Shown piece after piece: positions 10,936-22,710 of a stretch of 64,000 nucleotides of DNA; positions within the stretch are counted from its first letter, which is position 1, and each line of letters begins with the position of its first letter. Made by a program: the position numbers and the translations under genes. This stretch comes from Thysanoteuthis rhombus. Its lineage: Eukaryota; Mollusca; Cephalopoda; Oegopsida; Thysanoteuthidae. The notes beneath the pieces are model-generated. The model was given only the letters and a program-made list of their open reading frames with translations. It did not search any database and was not told the origin of the DNA. The stretch spans positions 16,968,532 to 17,032,531 of the forward strand of contig OY735219.1 in NCBI GenBank assembly GCA_963457665.1, in the 5' to 3' direction.

Positions 10936-12829
10936 ATATAGCAGAGGCAATGGATACTAATCGGAATAATTTCCCAAATATTAGAAAAAAGCAAACATGA
11001 CTTCACACTACACCCCAAAGCCCAAAATGACCAAAATGTGCAATGTAGAGATGAAAAAAATTAGATATGTTGATGCTAGTATGAATAAATCACTATAATA
11101 AGAATCACACCTCACCTCTTTCCCATTATTTCAGTTGCTTTTTATCTTTTCCGTCAATCTACGATCATTTGTAAGTAGCACAGCCTAATCAGTCATGCAG
11201 CTGCTGGGGAAAGGCAATTAATGGTATTTACATGATGTGGGATTTTCAATATTTTTTCTACTATATTCCTCTTTCTTTTTAATATGAAGTTTTGGTCGAT
11301 ATGATCCCCGGTTCAGTATGTTTTTTTTTTCATCTTGCTCAACTTATGCAAATATATCCAAAGCAATCTTTAAAATTTGAATTGATTATACAAATTACTT
11401 TGCGTTGTAACTTCCATATGATTCCTTTTGCATCGTGTAACGTTGTGTGGTATTATCATGGGGGCTGCAAAAATTAGAGAATTCTTCATTTCCTCAGATG
11501 AAAATCCTGTAATACCTTTTATTTTACATTTTGATTAATGTATATACACTCAATTCCATTGGTGAAATGTGTTTAGGGTAAGTACTTTCAGCGTTGCCAA
11601 TGGAGTATTCAAAGTTTGAACGATTACCAGGATCGAAAAATCACATCTACATTGGCAAAACTTGTGTTGAGACCCGGAATTGCTATTTTCGGAAAGTGAT
11701 AAAAGCAAGCATATTCACTAAAACAAGTATTTCTTTATTCTTCATTTTCTAATGTGTGCAAGTAGTGTGATTTGATTGTTATCAAGCCCAAGTAGTCTAC
11801 CAAACCGTTGAGAATTGTTCAACGAGAAATACCAATCACAAAACCTCACTAACCACTTTTGACACATTCAGTCATATACAGCACATTCTATATGAACGGC
11901 ACAAATTTGTACTCAATTAGATTTTCCCCTTCCTCCAATTTAAGGCATAATACGCAGAAAATATTACTTTACTCCTTGTAGTTTGTATGCTGCTAATTGC
12001 TTTCTCTTCGTAGATTGAATAAATTACATCAATTACAAAAATATACACTTATGACAACTTTCTCGATTTAATTAGAAACGATCTTTCAAAACAAAGTTAG
12101 TTGAAACTAAACATTTTGAATTTTATTTAACCACAAACAACCAAAGATCCCTTTGACTAGCCGAATAAGAATCTCTGAAGCATTAATAATTTTAAATGGA
12201 TGACGATAGAAGATGGATAAGGTGGCCCCTAAAAGAGGCTGCCGCTCCTTACCGAGCTAGTTGTATAGATTTATTTTCACATCACGGGGGCGAAGTACCA
12301 TCCACTGACCTGTCAATAGCTAGTTATCAGCGGTTCCTGCGACAGAACCAATGGAATTGGTTGTTTCTGCTACCGGAAAATACATTTTTCTAAACACAAT
12401 GCTATAAAAATGGATGGAATATCTTCCCATTCGGTCAATATTAACTCTGTAGAGTGATAATACGTACTGATGTAACATTACGTGCGCAAAACTGTCAACT
12501 CAAGTAGCTTGGTCAATAAATACTTTGCTGACACAAGATTGCATGTATATGGAGGAACTGAAAAATATACAAGGGTGTGATAAATGTGCAGTCTGTTATA
12601 TTACTTGAAGCCATCCGTATTTGTCGGTGTACGAGTTATGAGGCGAGTAAAAATATAAATACATTTTTAAAAACATTTGAATAATCAATTTCCTCGAAAA
12701 TTTATTTTGAACTTATTGTTTTTCTAACAGTCAATAGAACATCCTCTTTGAGCTATACCTTTGTAACTTTTTTAGGAAAAAATTGCTACAATAATATAAA
12801 CATCTACGGGGACATCTGCCACAGACTCG
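10936..12829. other. Anonymous AT-rich DNA, no gene seen
   Basis: Short open frames only. I see no motif or clear repeat. Confidence 0.5.
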
Positions 12830-13010
12830 GCGCAAAACCTTAAGTTGTTGCAGATTTCATGGTTTTGGCACACATCTTTTGTTCATGCTATAAGCATTCG
12901 ATTGGATTCAGGTTGGGACTTTGAAGGCAATTGTAAAGGTTATATATCCTTATCCTGAAGATATTTCTGGACTAATCTAGGAATATCGACTTTTGTTTCA
13001 TTATTTCTTT
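12830..13010 (-). pseudogene. Tc1/mariner-like transposase fragment
   Basis: The minus strand reads VDIPRLVQKYLQDKDI, then (after a frameshift) CLQSPNLNPIECL. SPNLNPIE corresponds to the SPDLNPIE block that follows the second catalytic Asp in Tc1-family cut-and-paste transposases, and the preceding sequence fits the usual region before it. Further minus-strand sequence (KMCAKTMKSATT) could be the continuation. The N-terminal DNA-binding domain and inverted terminal repeats are not recognisable, so this is a small old remnant. Confidence 0.5.
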
Positions 13011-13550
13011 CTAAAATGTTTTGCGAGGGAAGATGCAAAAGAACTGCTGGTAAACTGACTTCAAGGTTGTTTGTTTACATTCACACTCCTTACTTTCTGG
13101 AAAAACAGCGTCCTTTATTCCTGTGTTGGGCATCTTTTTTGTTGTTTCTGTATCAAGAAGGTTTACGAGTTGCAAGCGAACTATGAGCTCCATTGTTGGA
13201 TAATGTCCAAATTTCATGGCAAACCTCTTTATTATATTGCTATTTCAACCTGCTTTTCAATGATTGGATTTTATCTAAATGGGACTATGAGAATGAATGG
13301 GTCTGGGAATTTATTGAATTGATGAGGAGGGTAGTGTCGATGGTGATAATGTTGGGAAGAAATTTTTTTTTTCCAAGTGGTGGCGGTCCCTCAGTTCACG
13401 TTGACCTGAGTGAATCTTTTTATGGCGATAATTGTAATTCAATAACAGATTAAGGGGCTGCAGTCGGGGGGCCTCTGCCAGCTTGAAGGCTCCCAGATAT
13501 TATGTGAACAGTTATTTTATTTACCAATGCAGAATCAGGGTACAACTCTA
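13011..13550. other. Anonymous DNA, no gene seen
   Basis: A 68-codon minus-strand frame (13011-13217) and overlapping plus-strand frames are unrecognised. The minus one could be more decayed transposase. Confidence 0.35.
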
Positions 13551-13559
13551 AATCATCTA

Positions 13560-15120
13560 AAAAGGGTTCCATTGAAATGAAATCTTCGTGGGCAAGTTCG
13601 GATACAAAATACAGAACGGGTAGGGAGATGATCTTTTTAACTTTGCAACAGTGAACGGGTCTGAAATCATGAACACCCTTTCCAGAAAGAGATCTGATAG
13701 GAAACGGACTTGGAGGAGCCCTAACCAAATAATCACAAACAAGATCGACTACATATTAGTAGACGAAAGCAAAGATATTTAGGTTCTGAATAAAGTGAAG
13801 TCAGGAATGATTAGGTACAAAATTCAAATTAATACCTTTAAAAACGCTAGAAACTGTCCTGCACCAAACGAAAACTAAATAAGCATACCAAATAAGTTCC
13901 CTGAATACTTTGAGCTCGAACTGAAAAACAGATGCCATATCCGTTCCGAACTACAAAAAAAAAAAACAAAAAAAAACAGCATTAGCAAGTTCGACAAAAC
14001 AATCCCTCCAAGCCGCCAATATGTTAAAATCAGAGGGCCAAAAAGGCCACGAGCAAACCCAGGAGAATCTCTGGAAAAAATGCAGAAATCGTAAGCCACC
14101 GACAAGAGAAAAGATTGAGGCAATAGAATTAAACAAAAACTAACAACAAAAAATCTAAAAGATACAAGATGAAAGAATACACACCATAGCAGTCATAAAA
14201 AGCATTCACAAAAAGGCAAAGTTTCAAAACTATTAAAAAGCTCTCAGTTCAAAGAAAACAAAAATAAGATTTCGGAACGGACCCAAACATTCAACCAAAA
14301 TATTTTACAAGTGACTTGTACTTAATCAAATGATTGTTTTATGTCGCGAGTTCGGGGGATTAGAATTTTCAGAAGTTACTCCGTGGGAGGTAGTGAAAGC
14401 CATCAAACAAAACAAGGGGAAACTACAAGGGCCAGATATCATTACCATTGACCTACGCAGAAAGCAGGGAAATATTTAATCTATTCAACTTATTTATAAA
14501 ACAGATTAAAGTCTTAGATTTGAACACCGATAATAATGCTATTACCTAAGAAGGGGAACTGGAAGATCTACACAACTAGGAGACAGTAAACCTTCTTGAT
14601 TTTACAAATTTGCTTGATTCTCATCTAGGGGTTTGATGACTAAGAGAACACACTGGCTTCAGAAGAAGCTACTCTACCATACACCATCTCTATTTGGTAA
14701 ATAAACTGAAAGAGACGGCTAAATATGAAATGCCATTCATTGTAGCTATGTACACTCCAAGACAGCCTTTGACACAAAATTGATGACACGGGAGATTTTT
14801 CTCAACAAGGATAGTTCCTGTATATGTCAATGTCTTGCAGCATATCCACTAATACAGCAGTTCCTTCACAGGGCTACTTGAATGTAGCCCTTTCAGCTTG
14901 GAAAGAGGGCACCACCAGTAGATTCAACGTACACAGAGAGATCATAAGCACGTTATAATAGAGAGACAGGGGACATGGATATCACAGAAACCATTCAAAA
15001 CTTCGAACGGCCATAGGGCAGCCATAATTAAAGAATGTCAGAGCCCCTAGATCCTGAGAGATCATATGCAAAAGTGCAGTCAGCAAAATATGAGAGAGGG
15101 TGACCCAACGACAGACGCTA
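13560..15120 (+). mobile_element. RTE-clade LINE, second copy, 5'-truncated and decayed
   Basis: Same family as the 7.7-10.9 kb element, and uninverted. It starts inside the endonuclease with NEIFVGKFGYKIQNG, continues DLFNFATVNGSEIMNTL, RKRTWRSPNQIITNKIDYIL and IPNKFPEYFELELKNRC. After a poorly matching linker it enters the RT with WEVVKAIKQNKGKLQGPDII (about 14388) and HTGFRRSYSTIHHLYLVNKL (about 14645). The QGD and FADD boxes cannot be found and the C-terminus is lost or scrambled. Stops and frameshifts are frequent, so this copy is clearly older than the first one. Confidence 0.75.
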
Positions 15121-15957
15121 ATAGGCCGGGGGTATTCTCAGTAAACATACCACGATAGAAAATAAAAACATAAATAGAATGTATATTGTATGATTTGTGA
15201 TGTTTGATTTCAATGGCAGTAACACGAGGTGACAAGATAAACATTTATCATTGGTGTGCTTTCAATATTTTCTGATAGAATTATTGCCACTAACAAAGGA
15301 AGTAAAATACCGATGCTAATTGACCAACAATCCATGGATCCTAAAAATCAGACATCCCAAATACCAGGAGTACAAAGCATCGTGAATGAATTGAAGTTAT
15401 GTCCCTTGCATAATTGCATGATTCATGTTCATACAATTCATTGACAATCATCATAATGTCTATTTACTTTTGTTCTACCTCTGTATATCTGAACATCTGT
15501 GCACCTCAAGTGAAATACATTGTCGACAATTTAGAAAACTTTCCTTCAAGACAAAATGATCTGAGGATATTTGGAAATCCCCTTGAAGTGTTTGTCATCG
15601 ATTTTGTCCAGTCAGGGAATTTCACAACAACTTCCCTAGACACTTCTCTAGGGAAGCAAATAAAAACGAATTTATTGATTATGAAAGAAGAACCAATCCT
15701 AAATATACCAAAAATAATGTCAAGAGTCTTGGTGTTTCCAGTAAGAATGAGAAGAAATAAGTTTTGAAATATAGGTTTGCGATTTTCTTAAGTTCTTGTA
15801 ATATCTGTAAAGTTTTTTTTTATTACTCTCACTGATAGCTCATAAAAATCTACTTAGGCGAGCAGCTCGAGCAAATTTGCAAATGTACTAAATGGATTCA
15901 AGAGGGACACTTTAAAGTAAAGAGTTTTGAGGAAAAATGTCAAGTTTTAAAATGGGG
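15121..15957. other. Anonymous DNA with a perfect 10 bp hairpin
   Basis: Two overlapping plus-strand frames (15256-15444 and 15414-15767) have protein-like composition but match nothing I recognise. Within the second, CTTCCCTAGA at 15631 and TCTAGGGAAG at 15647 form a perfect 10 bp stem with a 6-base loop. Confidence 0.4.
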
Positions 15958-15980
15958 TTCTATTTACAATGTAACTATGA
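15958..15980 (+). repeat. Dispersed TTCTATTTACAAT motif, copy 1
   Basis: TTCTATTTACAATGTAACTA here resembles sequences at 35810, 36886 and 37331. It may mark an old interspersed repeat. Confidence 0.3.
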
Positions 15981-16079
15981 AGCTAAAAAAAACTTACTCT
16001 CTGTTTGAGATATACTTGGAAATATATTCAATATATTTATACAACATAGTTGATAGGGTTAAAAATGAAGAGAAAATAA

Positions 16080-16330
16080 TACCTCTTTTGGGGTTAAATG
16101 GTAAATGAAAATCCCTTCTAACGGAACTATGTTGAGGAATCTTTCCACCACAAACGGATGAAAATGAAAGGATCAGAGGTTAAAGAAAAAACTTTACCAT
16201 GTATTTTCTTGTAATATAATCAAAAGTAACGGGATACCTTTTTACTTTCAGGGGTCAACAGTGATGGTAAATATTTCTTTCACCTTTGAGGCCTCATTTT
16301 CTAGATCAGAATTTACTTCTGAGTGTTTTT
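16080..16330 (+). repeat. Small degenerate array related to the 56.4 kb minisatellite
   Basis: The words TTTTTACTTTCAGGGGTCAA, TTTCTTTCACCTTTGAGG and TTCTAGATCAGAATT follow one another at roughly 35-40 base spacing. They have the same layout (TTTCACTTT-CAGGGTCAAAATTGA) as the larger array near 56.4-57.4 kb. Earlier units are too diverged to define. Confidence 0.4.
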
Positions 16331-16650
16331 ACAATGGTGTAACTAAGTCTAGAGTGCAAATATCTGTCTGGATAAGCAAGCCTATCAGAACCTGTGGTTC
16401 TCTTGAGATAGTTTTTTGAAGTTAATGTCCCGAGGTATCATTTAGAATTTAAGTGTTAGCATGTCTTTATGTCACTCTACAGAGATTTAGCGTTTTAGTC
16501 TTCCAGTAAATTTTCACTCTTATCGAGTTGATTATTTGAAATAAATAACTTGAAAAATGGAAGCTGTCAAGTGAATTCAGCTACATAGATATTACATTGT
16601 TTTATGTCTAATTTCATCGAATAGGTTTTCTCTATTCGGAGAAGTACATT

Positions 16651-16733
<83 letters not shown>

Positions 16734-16743
16734 GTGTGTGTAT
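16651..16743. repeat. Compound (AC)n(AT)n(AC)n/GTGTGTG microsatellite
   Basis: An AC run, a long AT run with one TATTATA interruption, then ACACACACACGTGTGTGT. The tract is strongly self-complementary. Confidence 0.95.
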
Positions 16744-17857
16744 CATTTATAGTCATACACATATAGTTGTAATATATATGTATCAGCAGAAGTAGCCATT
16801 CCATGTACGCAACTTGGTTTTTTCGTAAGTCCTTTCATGCTGCGCGCATTTATACTAACCCTTGTCATGTTTTACCATCACATCCTCATCTTTCAGATTG
16901 TATGGCATTCCCTTTATGATTGTTATTCTTTCGGTATCATTTTATACTGTCTTGCTACGTGTCTTACCCAACTGTTGTCTTTCAGTCACTAGTCACTCCA
17001 ATACGAATATTACTTCGAAGTAATAGTTGGAAAGCATTTTATACAAAAGATAGTATTTATACCTCATATCAGGTCGCACTCATGATTTTTCTCCATCGTC
17101 AAAAAAAAAAAAAAAAAAAAATGTACAACATTAAATTTTATTGTTGGAGCGTTACTTATGCATCACTTCTGTATATGTTTAAACATGAATAAGAGCCTCA
17201 CCTATTGAGTTAATTTTACCACAATGATTATATATATAAGTATGTTTGCTACAAAAACACCTTTATGTTTCTGTCAGGTTTTGGCCTCTTTATATGAATT
17301 GGAGAATTTGTTGGTGTTACCATGACGGAGAAAGTTTATTTTATTTCATTGTTATTTTGATAGTCAAGTTTGTACTGTATGTTTTTGCTGGTGGTTATAA
17401 GTTACATGTCAAGGGTATGGACTTGATGTAGGAGTTATCCATTAGTGGATGCTGAGATGGATTCTAAGGGTTGTTCGTTTTGTTGTATTGATTTCAACCT
17501 TGATCTTCACATTAGATTTATTACCTATGCTAAGGTACTTTATGACCCTGGTGGATGACATTCTCAATTTACTTGGAGACAGAGAAGAAGACGATATTGA
17601 TTAGGTAGTAATTTTTAATGTATTAATGTAGTGGTCATAGAGTAATATCTTAATGAAAATTCCGAGCAATTCTGGCATTCCTGTTCAACAAACCTTAGTA
17701 TATCGTATTTCTCATTTGATATATAACATGGATTTTCTATATCTTGGCAAATATAGGTTTGTCTTAAAATTTTCATTTTATTTCGCCTTCCAATTGTGTT
17801 GTATTGCAAAACCAATTTTTAAGCACACACTTGTGTGTGCAGGTGTGCATTTAAGTG
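16744..17857. other. Anonymous AT-rich DNA, no gene seen
   Basis: Contains a poly(A) run at 17101-17120. The surrounding open frames are low-complexity. Confidence 0.5.
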
Positions 17858-17865
17858 GATGCAAA

Positions 17866-18034
17866 CAATTGGAAGGTGAAGAGAAAAACTCATCAGGTCG
17901 GTGTTGCATATTCAATTCTCCTATTGTTCCATTGGTATACGTTGATGCATTTCGACGGGGGCCAGCCATATCTCAGTTCATAGAAAAATTATTGCTGTTT
18001 AAATTTTTGATGCTGAAGAAGAGAATAAATACTC
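17866..18034 (-). repeat. pLTR-like repeat, inverted arm
   Basis: Read on the minus strand this runs CTCTTCTTCAGCATC, AAACAGCAATAATTTTTC, ATGGCTGGCCCCCGTCGAAA, then GAGTTTTTCTCTTCACC and TTCCAATTG. The same order appears on the plus strand at 18050-18192 and at 19322-19470. With its neighbour it forms a foldback of about 330 bases with a short loop. Confidence 0.7.
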
Positions 18035-18049
18035 TTGTGTATTGTAGTT

Positions 18050-18192
18050 TAGATATCGAACATATAAACAGAATTTTTTCTGAAAAAGATGGTTGGCCCC
18101 CGATGGAATGCATCGAACTACATTCATGAATAATGAAAAAAAAAAAAATTGAGATGTGATTCCTCTTCAGTTTTTTCTATCTTCCAATTGCC
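18050..18192 (+). repeat. pLTR-like repeat, direct copy 5' of the Penelope-like ORF
   Basis: Shares CATATAAACAGAATTTTTTC, ATGGTTGGCCCCCGATGGAA, TGCATCGA and CTTCCAATTG with the inverted arm at 17866-18034 and with the third copy at 19322-19470. It ends about 50 bases before the Penelope-like coding remnant. Confidence 0.7.
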
Positions 18193-18241
18193 ATTTTCAT
18201 ATACTAACTTTTGAAGATGCCAGGAACACAGCTAGTATTCT

Positions 18242-19110
18242 ATGCTACCCAAGAGCCCTGCAATAACAAATCAATATATTGAAATAAAATCAAAAATCAC
18301 ACAGAAACCAACAACACACAAGTTGAATTACCAAAACTCAAAACCCCCAGCAAAAATCAGCGGATGGAAAAATATCGGACGTCAAGATCTCGTCATCTAC
18401 ATATCCATAAGGACATTCACATTTAACGATCAGGACGCTCTCAGCTTCGGACTGAAGTTTGCAACTGGCATCCCAAAATCGAACAGTATCAATACCATCA
18501 CTAAGAACTACAGACATTCCATCACAGTCTTCAACAAAGACTTTAGGGAAGGAATCATCACCGCTGCCATCGATACTACAAATGACTGCAACACATTACT
18601 GCCCAGATATATCACAGTATTGATAAAGCTAGCTGAGGACGACAAAATACTCATACCAAAGACAAAGAAAGAGGTGTCATCATAAGAACACACTCCTACC
18701 TCAGCAAAATCACCTCCCTTCTCAGCAACAATAACAAAAAACAAAGAGAAAAACAAAAACAAAGCTCATTCACAAAGAAACATGTTGGTTCGAAACCCCT
18801 TCCCCAGAAAAATATTACATGGTAAAAAAAAAACCTCAAAAAATACAACCCAACTCTGACCAAACTATACGACCAACTCAAAACTTTAAAATATCCCCTT
18901 ACGACCCATTGTATCAGGAATAGGCAGGGCACCCCATAAGACAGCCACAGCTTTACCAAAAGTCCTAATCCAACTTTTCGGCACAATTAGCCCTATGCAC
19001 GAATCCTTTAGAAAAAGAGGGAACCTCATCAACCCAAAAGATCAAATAAAGCAAGATACGTACTGCCACCGTGCCCCACATATACAACACCTATCAATTA
19101 ATTGCTAAAC
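18242..19110 (+). pseudogene. Penelope-like element, N-terminal/RT part
   Basis: An open frame of 147 codons (18242-18685) holds LSFGLKFATGIPKSNSINTI, KNYRHSITVFNKDFREGIIT, TLLPRYITVLIKLAEDDKIL and PKTKKEVSS. This corresponds to the conserved N-terminal region of Penelope-like reverse transcriptases (LSLGL.F..GIP...., LA.D..I.I.K.D.G). Beyond it, broken frames give HSYLSKITSLLSNNN and then RPIVSGIGRAPHKTATALPK, the RPI.SG.G.A.HK block of the RT fingers. The palm motifs and GIY-YIG domain are missing downstream. The element is flanked by pLTR-like repeats. Confidence 0.65.
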
Positions 19111-19321
19111 ACCTTCTATCCTATAACAAGAATAAACTTTTTCCAGAGAAATGACCATTTTAGCCCATCAATGCCTCTCTTATCTAAGTCAAGCCAAACA
19201 CACAGAGAAAGGAAATATACACCCCCTGAACCAGCCTCTCTGAGACTCATCTCATTTCAAATAAAATATTACCCTCATTTACAGATAAAAACACCTTCCT
19301 CCGTTTCTAGGCAACTAATCA

Positions 19322-19470
19322 GAAATATTCACCTTCTCTTCAGCATCTATCATATAAACAGCAATTTTTTCCGAGAGAAGAAAATGGCTGGCTTCCGTTG
19401 AGAGGCATTGAAGTACGCCCACGGAAATATCACCTATCTGGAGTTTTTCTCCTCACATTCTAATTGTCAT
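19322..19470 (+). repeat. pLTR-like repeat, direct copy 3' of the Penelope-like ORF
   Basis: Contains CTTCTCTTCAGCATC, CATATAAACAGCAATTTTTT, ATGGCTGGCTTCCGTTGAGA, GGAGTTTTTCTCCTCAC and TCTAATTG, in the same order as the copies at 17866-18034 (inverted) and 18050-18192. It is the distal repeat of the Penelope-like unit. Confidence 0.65.
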
Positions 19471-19479
19471 CTGGTTATG

Positions 19480-21000
19480 CATAAGAAAGCTTCAAGTGGA
19501 AGTCAGGTTTTCAGCTCTTTAATCAGTCTCAATTTTAGAAAGGTACTGATAACTCATTATGTCGAGTAAATTTTATTTTGTATTTGGTGAGCCATTTCCT
19601 ATATTTTCATTTAGTATTATTCTCCATTATCGACAAATAAATCTTTCGGGAACATTTTTTCGACTTATTTCCAATTGATTTCCTCTTGCCTTGAACTTGC
19701 TGAACGTGTCAAAATGTTTCAGGAATTTCTGTTTAATCTTTTGATCGATTGCAACGTAAAAAAAATTGTCATCGAGTGTAAAATTGGGTTGAACAACTAA
19801 TGATTCCGGAGTTGTGTGATTTTTTTCCAGGGGAAACAATAGTAAACGTTTTGGTTCTAGTTGCTGACAAATTGGATCAGGTTTCATGTGAACTTTTGCT
19901 AATAGAATAATAAATGCTGTGTTGGAACAAATTATCCCTCCTTGCAAACCAGGTCAGAGTTTTCCACCTGCCATACTACTGACGGCAACAGCAAAGGGAG
20001 ATGGATTTATGACTCTCCAAAAGGTCTTCTGATTTGCTTTTATATAGAATTTCTGCCCTTACTATTGAGAAGGAAGGTTGCTGCATCTAATCAGAAAAAC
20101 GATATGAGTCTCACACCACAGGAATCATCATAAATGTCAGATAAATCTTTATGTACATATTTTTTAATCTAATCTTTATGTGCATATTTTTTAAGTTCAT
20201 TTTCTCATCTTCAATGCATTGAATCTTACCAAAGTAATATTGTGATACGTGCTAGGAACCGGAGCACTATATATGGTGTCTGCAATCTATCCCATTCTTA
20301 GCTTTGAAAGATGAAATAATCTAAGACAAATATGCTTTGGACGGACGTGGTTATTCATCAGGGAGGTAAACATTTGCAGCTTCCTTGCAAAAAAACCAAA
20401 ATGTCCGTTTCAGTTTTCATGATTATTTATTGGTTATATTCATAGAAGATTCTTCAGGCAAAAAACACTGGATCCCTACTAGCAATTACTGTGCAATACT
20501 TCAATGAGAAATTAGCTTGATTGAATGATACTAGCTCAGGAAAAAAAAAGAAAAAGAATGAATAAGGACAACACCTAGTGATGTTGCTTGATTACAAAAT
20601 CTTTTCCATGTTACGCTTGAGTGGGAGGTTACAGGCCAGTCACCTGTTTGTCAATTGGTCCCCTACCATGCAGTAATCTCTGCGGAATCACTTATATTAA
20701 CAAGTTAGAATATCGAGATTCTTTGAAGTATCAATCGACACAACGTAGGATTTTTTCATGAAGGAACACAGCTCACCCGAAAGATACACCGCGACCCTGC
20801 TTCAAAGGCAGCGTGTTTTGTAGAGATATTCTGCCTGGCTCACTATAAATGGTATTTTAACGGGTTCGAAAGCAAAAGGTTATTTCAAAATAACCCTTAG
20901 TGCCAACCCTATCGACAGTGGATAGTAATGTGGGAATAACTAGTTGGGTTCAAATAAAATTATATGGAACCAAAATATGACGAGAGTTCTAATCTGTCAT
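19480..21000. other. Anonymous DNA, no gene recognised
   Basis: A 106-codon minus-strand frame (19627-19947) is the longest. Its composition is ordinary, but it matches no family I know and has no repeat or domain motif. The rest is AT-rich without structure. Confidence 0.4.
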
Positions 21001-21009
21001 AAGGTACGA

Positions 21010-21145
21010 TTTTTTTTGCAGATGATGCCCTGTTTATACTCTTCTCATATCCAACATCCCTGCATCAAAGTTTAAAAGATCTCCCCAAAATATGTAAAAA
21101 ACTTTACAAACTATCACATTTATCCATACACGAAAGGATAAGTTT
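21010..21145 (+). pseudogene. Possible RT motif C fragment
   Basis: The plus strand reads FADDALFILFSYPTSLHQSL, then KDLPKICKKLYKLSHLSIHE in one open frame. The FADD-hydrophobic pattern followed by TSL..L resembles motif C of L1/Tx1-type reverse transcriptases. With only about 43 codons and no neighbouring motifs, chance cannot be excluded. Confidence 0.3.
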
Positions 21146-21839
21146 CATACATATGAACATGCGTTGGTATTTACATTGTTTTATAAAAACAAAAATAAGT
21201 TCCTTCATTTTTAAAGTTTTTAATTACCTATTAAAGTTTTTGCGTTTGGTTTTGCTAGTTAATTTTGTTTTCATGCCTTTTTGTCTGTTTTAGATCTGTT
21301 CTATCAACATAATCTATGAAAAGGGATAAAAGTAAGTTGAATGAAGAAAATATGGGGGGGGGGTGAAATAAAGAGAGGGGGGAATCATAATTCGTGATTA
21401 ACTTGCCACTCATTGACATAGGAGGAAATGCATTTTTCTCATGTTCATTATCTGCTTATTACTGTTTTACTCAATTCCGACTGCTTTATGATCGACTCGA
21501 CTTGAAAATTAAACCAGACCCAATACGTTTCTGTATAGTCAGTACACAGTGAGCATATGGCCGAGATAGCACGAATATAACAAACAATGAAAATGGGTCT
21601 GCTGCAGGAATTTAAACTGAACGATAGGGTAGCCGCTTCAACGTAGCCTTGCTGTTACTTTTGTGGTGAAAAGCCACCAGTAATGCATGCATATATATAA
21701 AGCTGACAATATCAGTTTCACCTTCAGCGTAAATATCTACAAATAAATTCAGCTCACCGATTGTGTCTCCATAAGGAGTTTCAGCTTGTCTTTTTCTACA
21801 TTATCTGGAACCAAGCCCCCTTCTCACCCACTCAAAACA

Positions 21840-22710
21840 ACCTCCTTTTTTTGCTATATGGATGATGCCAACACATATAGACAACCTAGTTGCTAAACTA
21901 AACAGCAGAACCCTCGATCAAATTTACAGGAGAAAAAATCCAATAACTTATCTTTCCTTGACACCCTAATACTGACCCAACAGCAGTAAATATAGCATAT
22001 TCTGCGAAGCCAAAAGGCCAACTCCCTCCCTCCAAAATAATATCAGGATTAATCATTGATTTTTACCTTTGGGCCCTCAGAATATGTAGCCCCGAATAAT
22101 TTGATAACGGAGAAAAATACATCGAATAATCTTGTTCACTCTAGTATCCACGAGACTCCATATTCGACGTGAAGAAAAAAAGCATATGCCAGAATAAGAA
22201 AAATTACACCATTACGCCCATATTATCTACCAAGCAGAGCAAGCCGAAAATATAACCACAAAAAAATCTGTAACAGCCCCCCCTCCTTTTACCTGGAGCT
22301 GGTATTTACGCTATACTGTGTATGTGCTGCGATAAGGTTTACATTGGAGAGACGTCGGGACCTCGAGAAAATATTTGAATACAAAAAAAAAAAAAAATCG
22401 TGAAAACAGGATGAAGACCTTAGTCAAACATAGGGACAGAACCAGAATTTCAGTTTTCCCAAAGTCCAAACAAATTTATTCGACTGGGCAGGCAAATGCA
22501 TTGAAACCATCATCAATATAATTGAACCTAGACGTGCAGACATTTACTGATGGGAGACCATTTCAATGCTTTGATTTCAGGAACAAATCATGAAAACAAC
22601 CATTCAAAGGATAGGCCAACAACAGATCCCCTTAAGAAACTCCATGAGAGCATGCTTCACCTGTTGGAAACAAAGTCTCACTTGTAAACCAGAGTTTGAA
22701 AATACCCACT
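21840..22710 (+). pseudogene. Penelope-like element, RT palm remnant and GIY-YIG domain
   Basis: Broken plus-strand frames give FCYMDDANTY (YMDD-type catalytic box, about 21850), then LQEKKSNNLSFLDTLI (a match to the ..NN.L.FLDTLI block after the palm). Around 22300-22360 they give GAGIYAILCMCCDKVYIGET, which has both halves of a GIY-YIG nuclease (GIY..I.C..C.KVYIGET). Many stops and frameshifts show this copy is old. It lies 3 kb downstream of the N-terminal Penelope-like remnant on the same strand. It could be the separated second half of that element or an independent copy. Confidence 0.6.

Noticed and set aside
17889..17896. CTGATGAG on the minus strand inside a pLTR-like repeat, like the hammerhead ribozyme core known from Penelope-like elements
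   Set aside because: The GAAA box after the expected stem II is absent (TTCAC or CTCAC instead), and the other two copies lack CTGATGAG. No ribozyme can be supported.
17653..18129. 158-codon plus-strand open frame
   Set aside because: It crosses the inverted repeat pair and matches no protein family; it is explained by the foldback repeat.
19627..19947. 106-codon minus-strand open frame
   Set aside because: Unrecognised and isolated; left as anonymous DNA.
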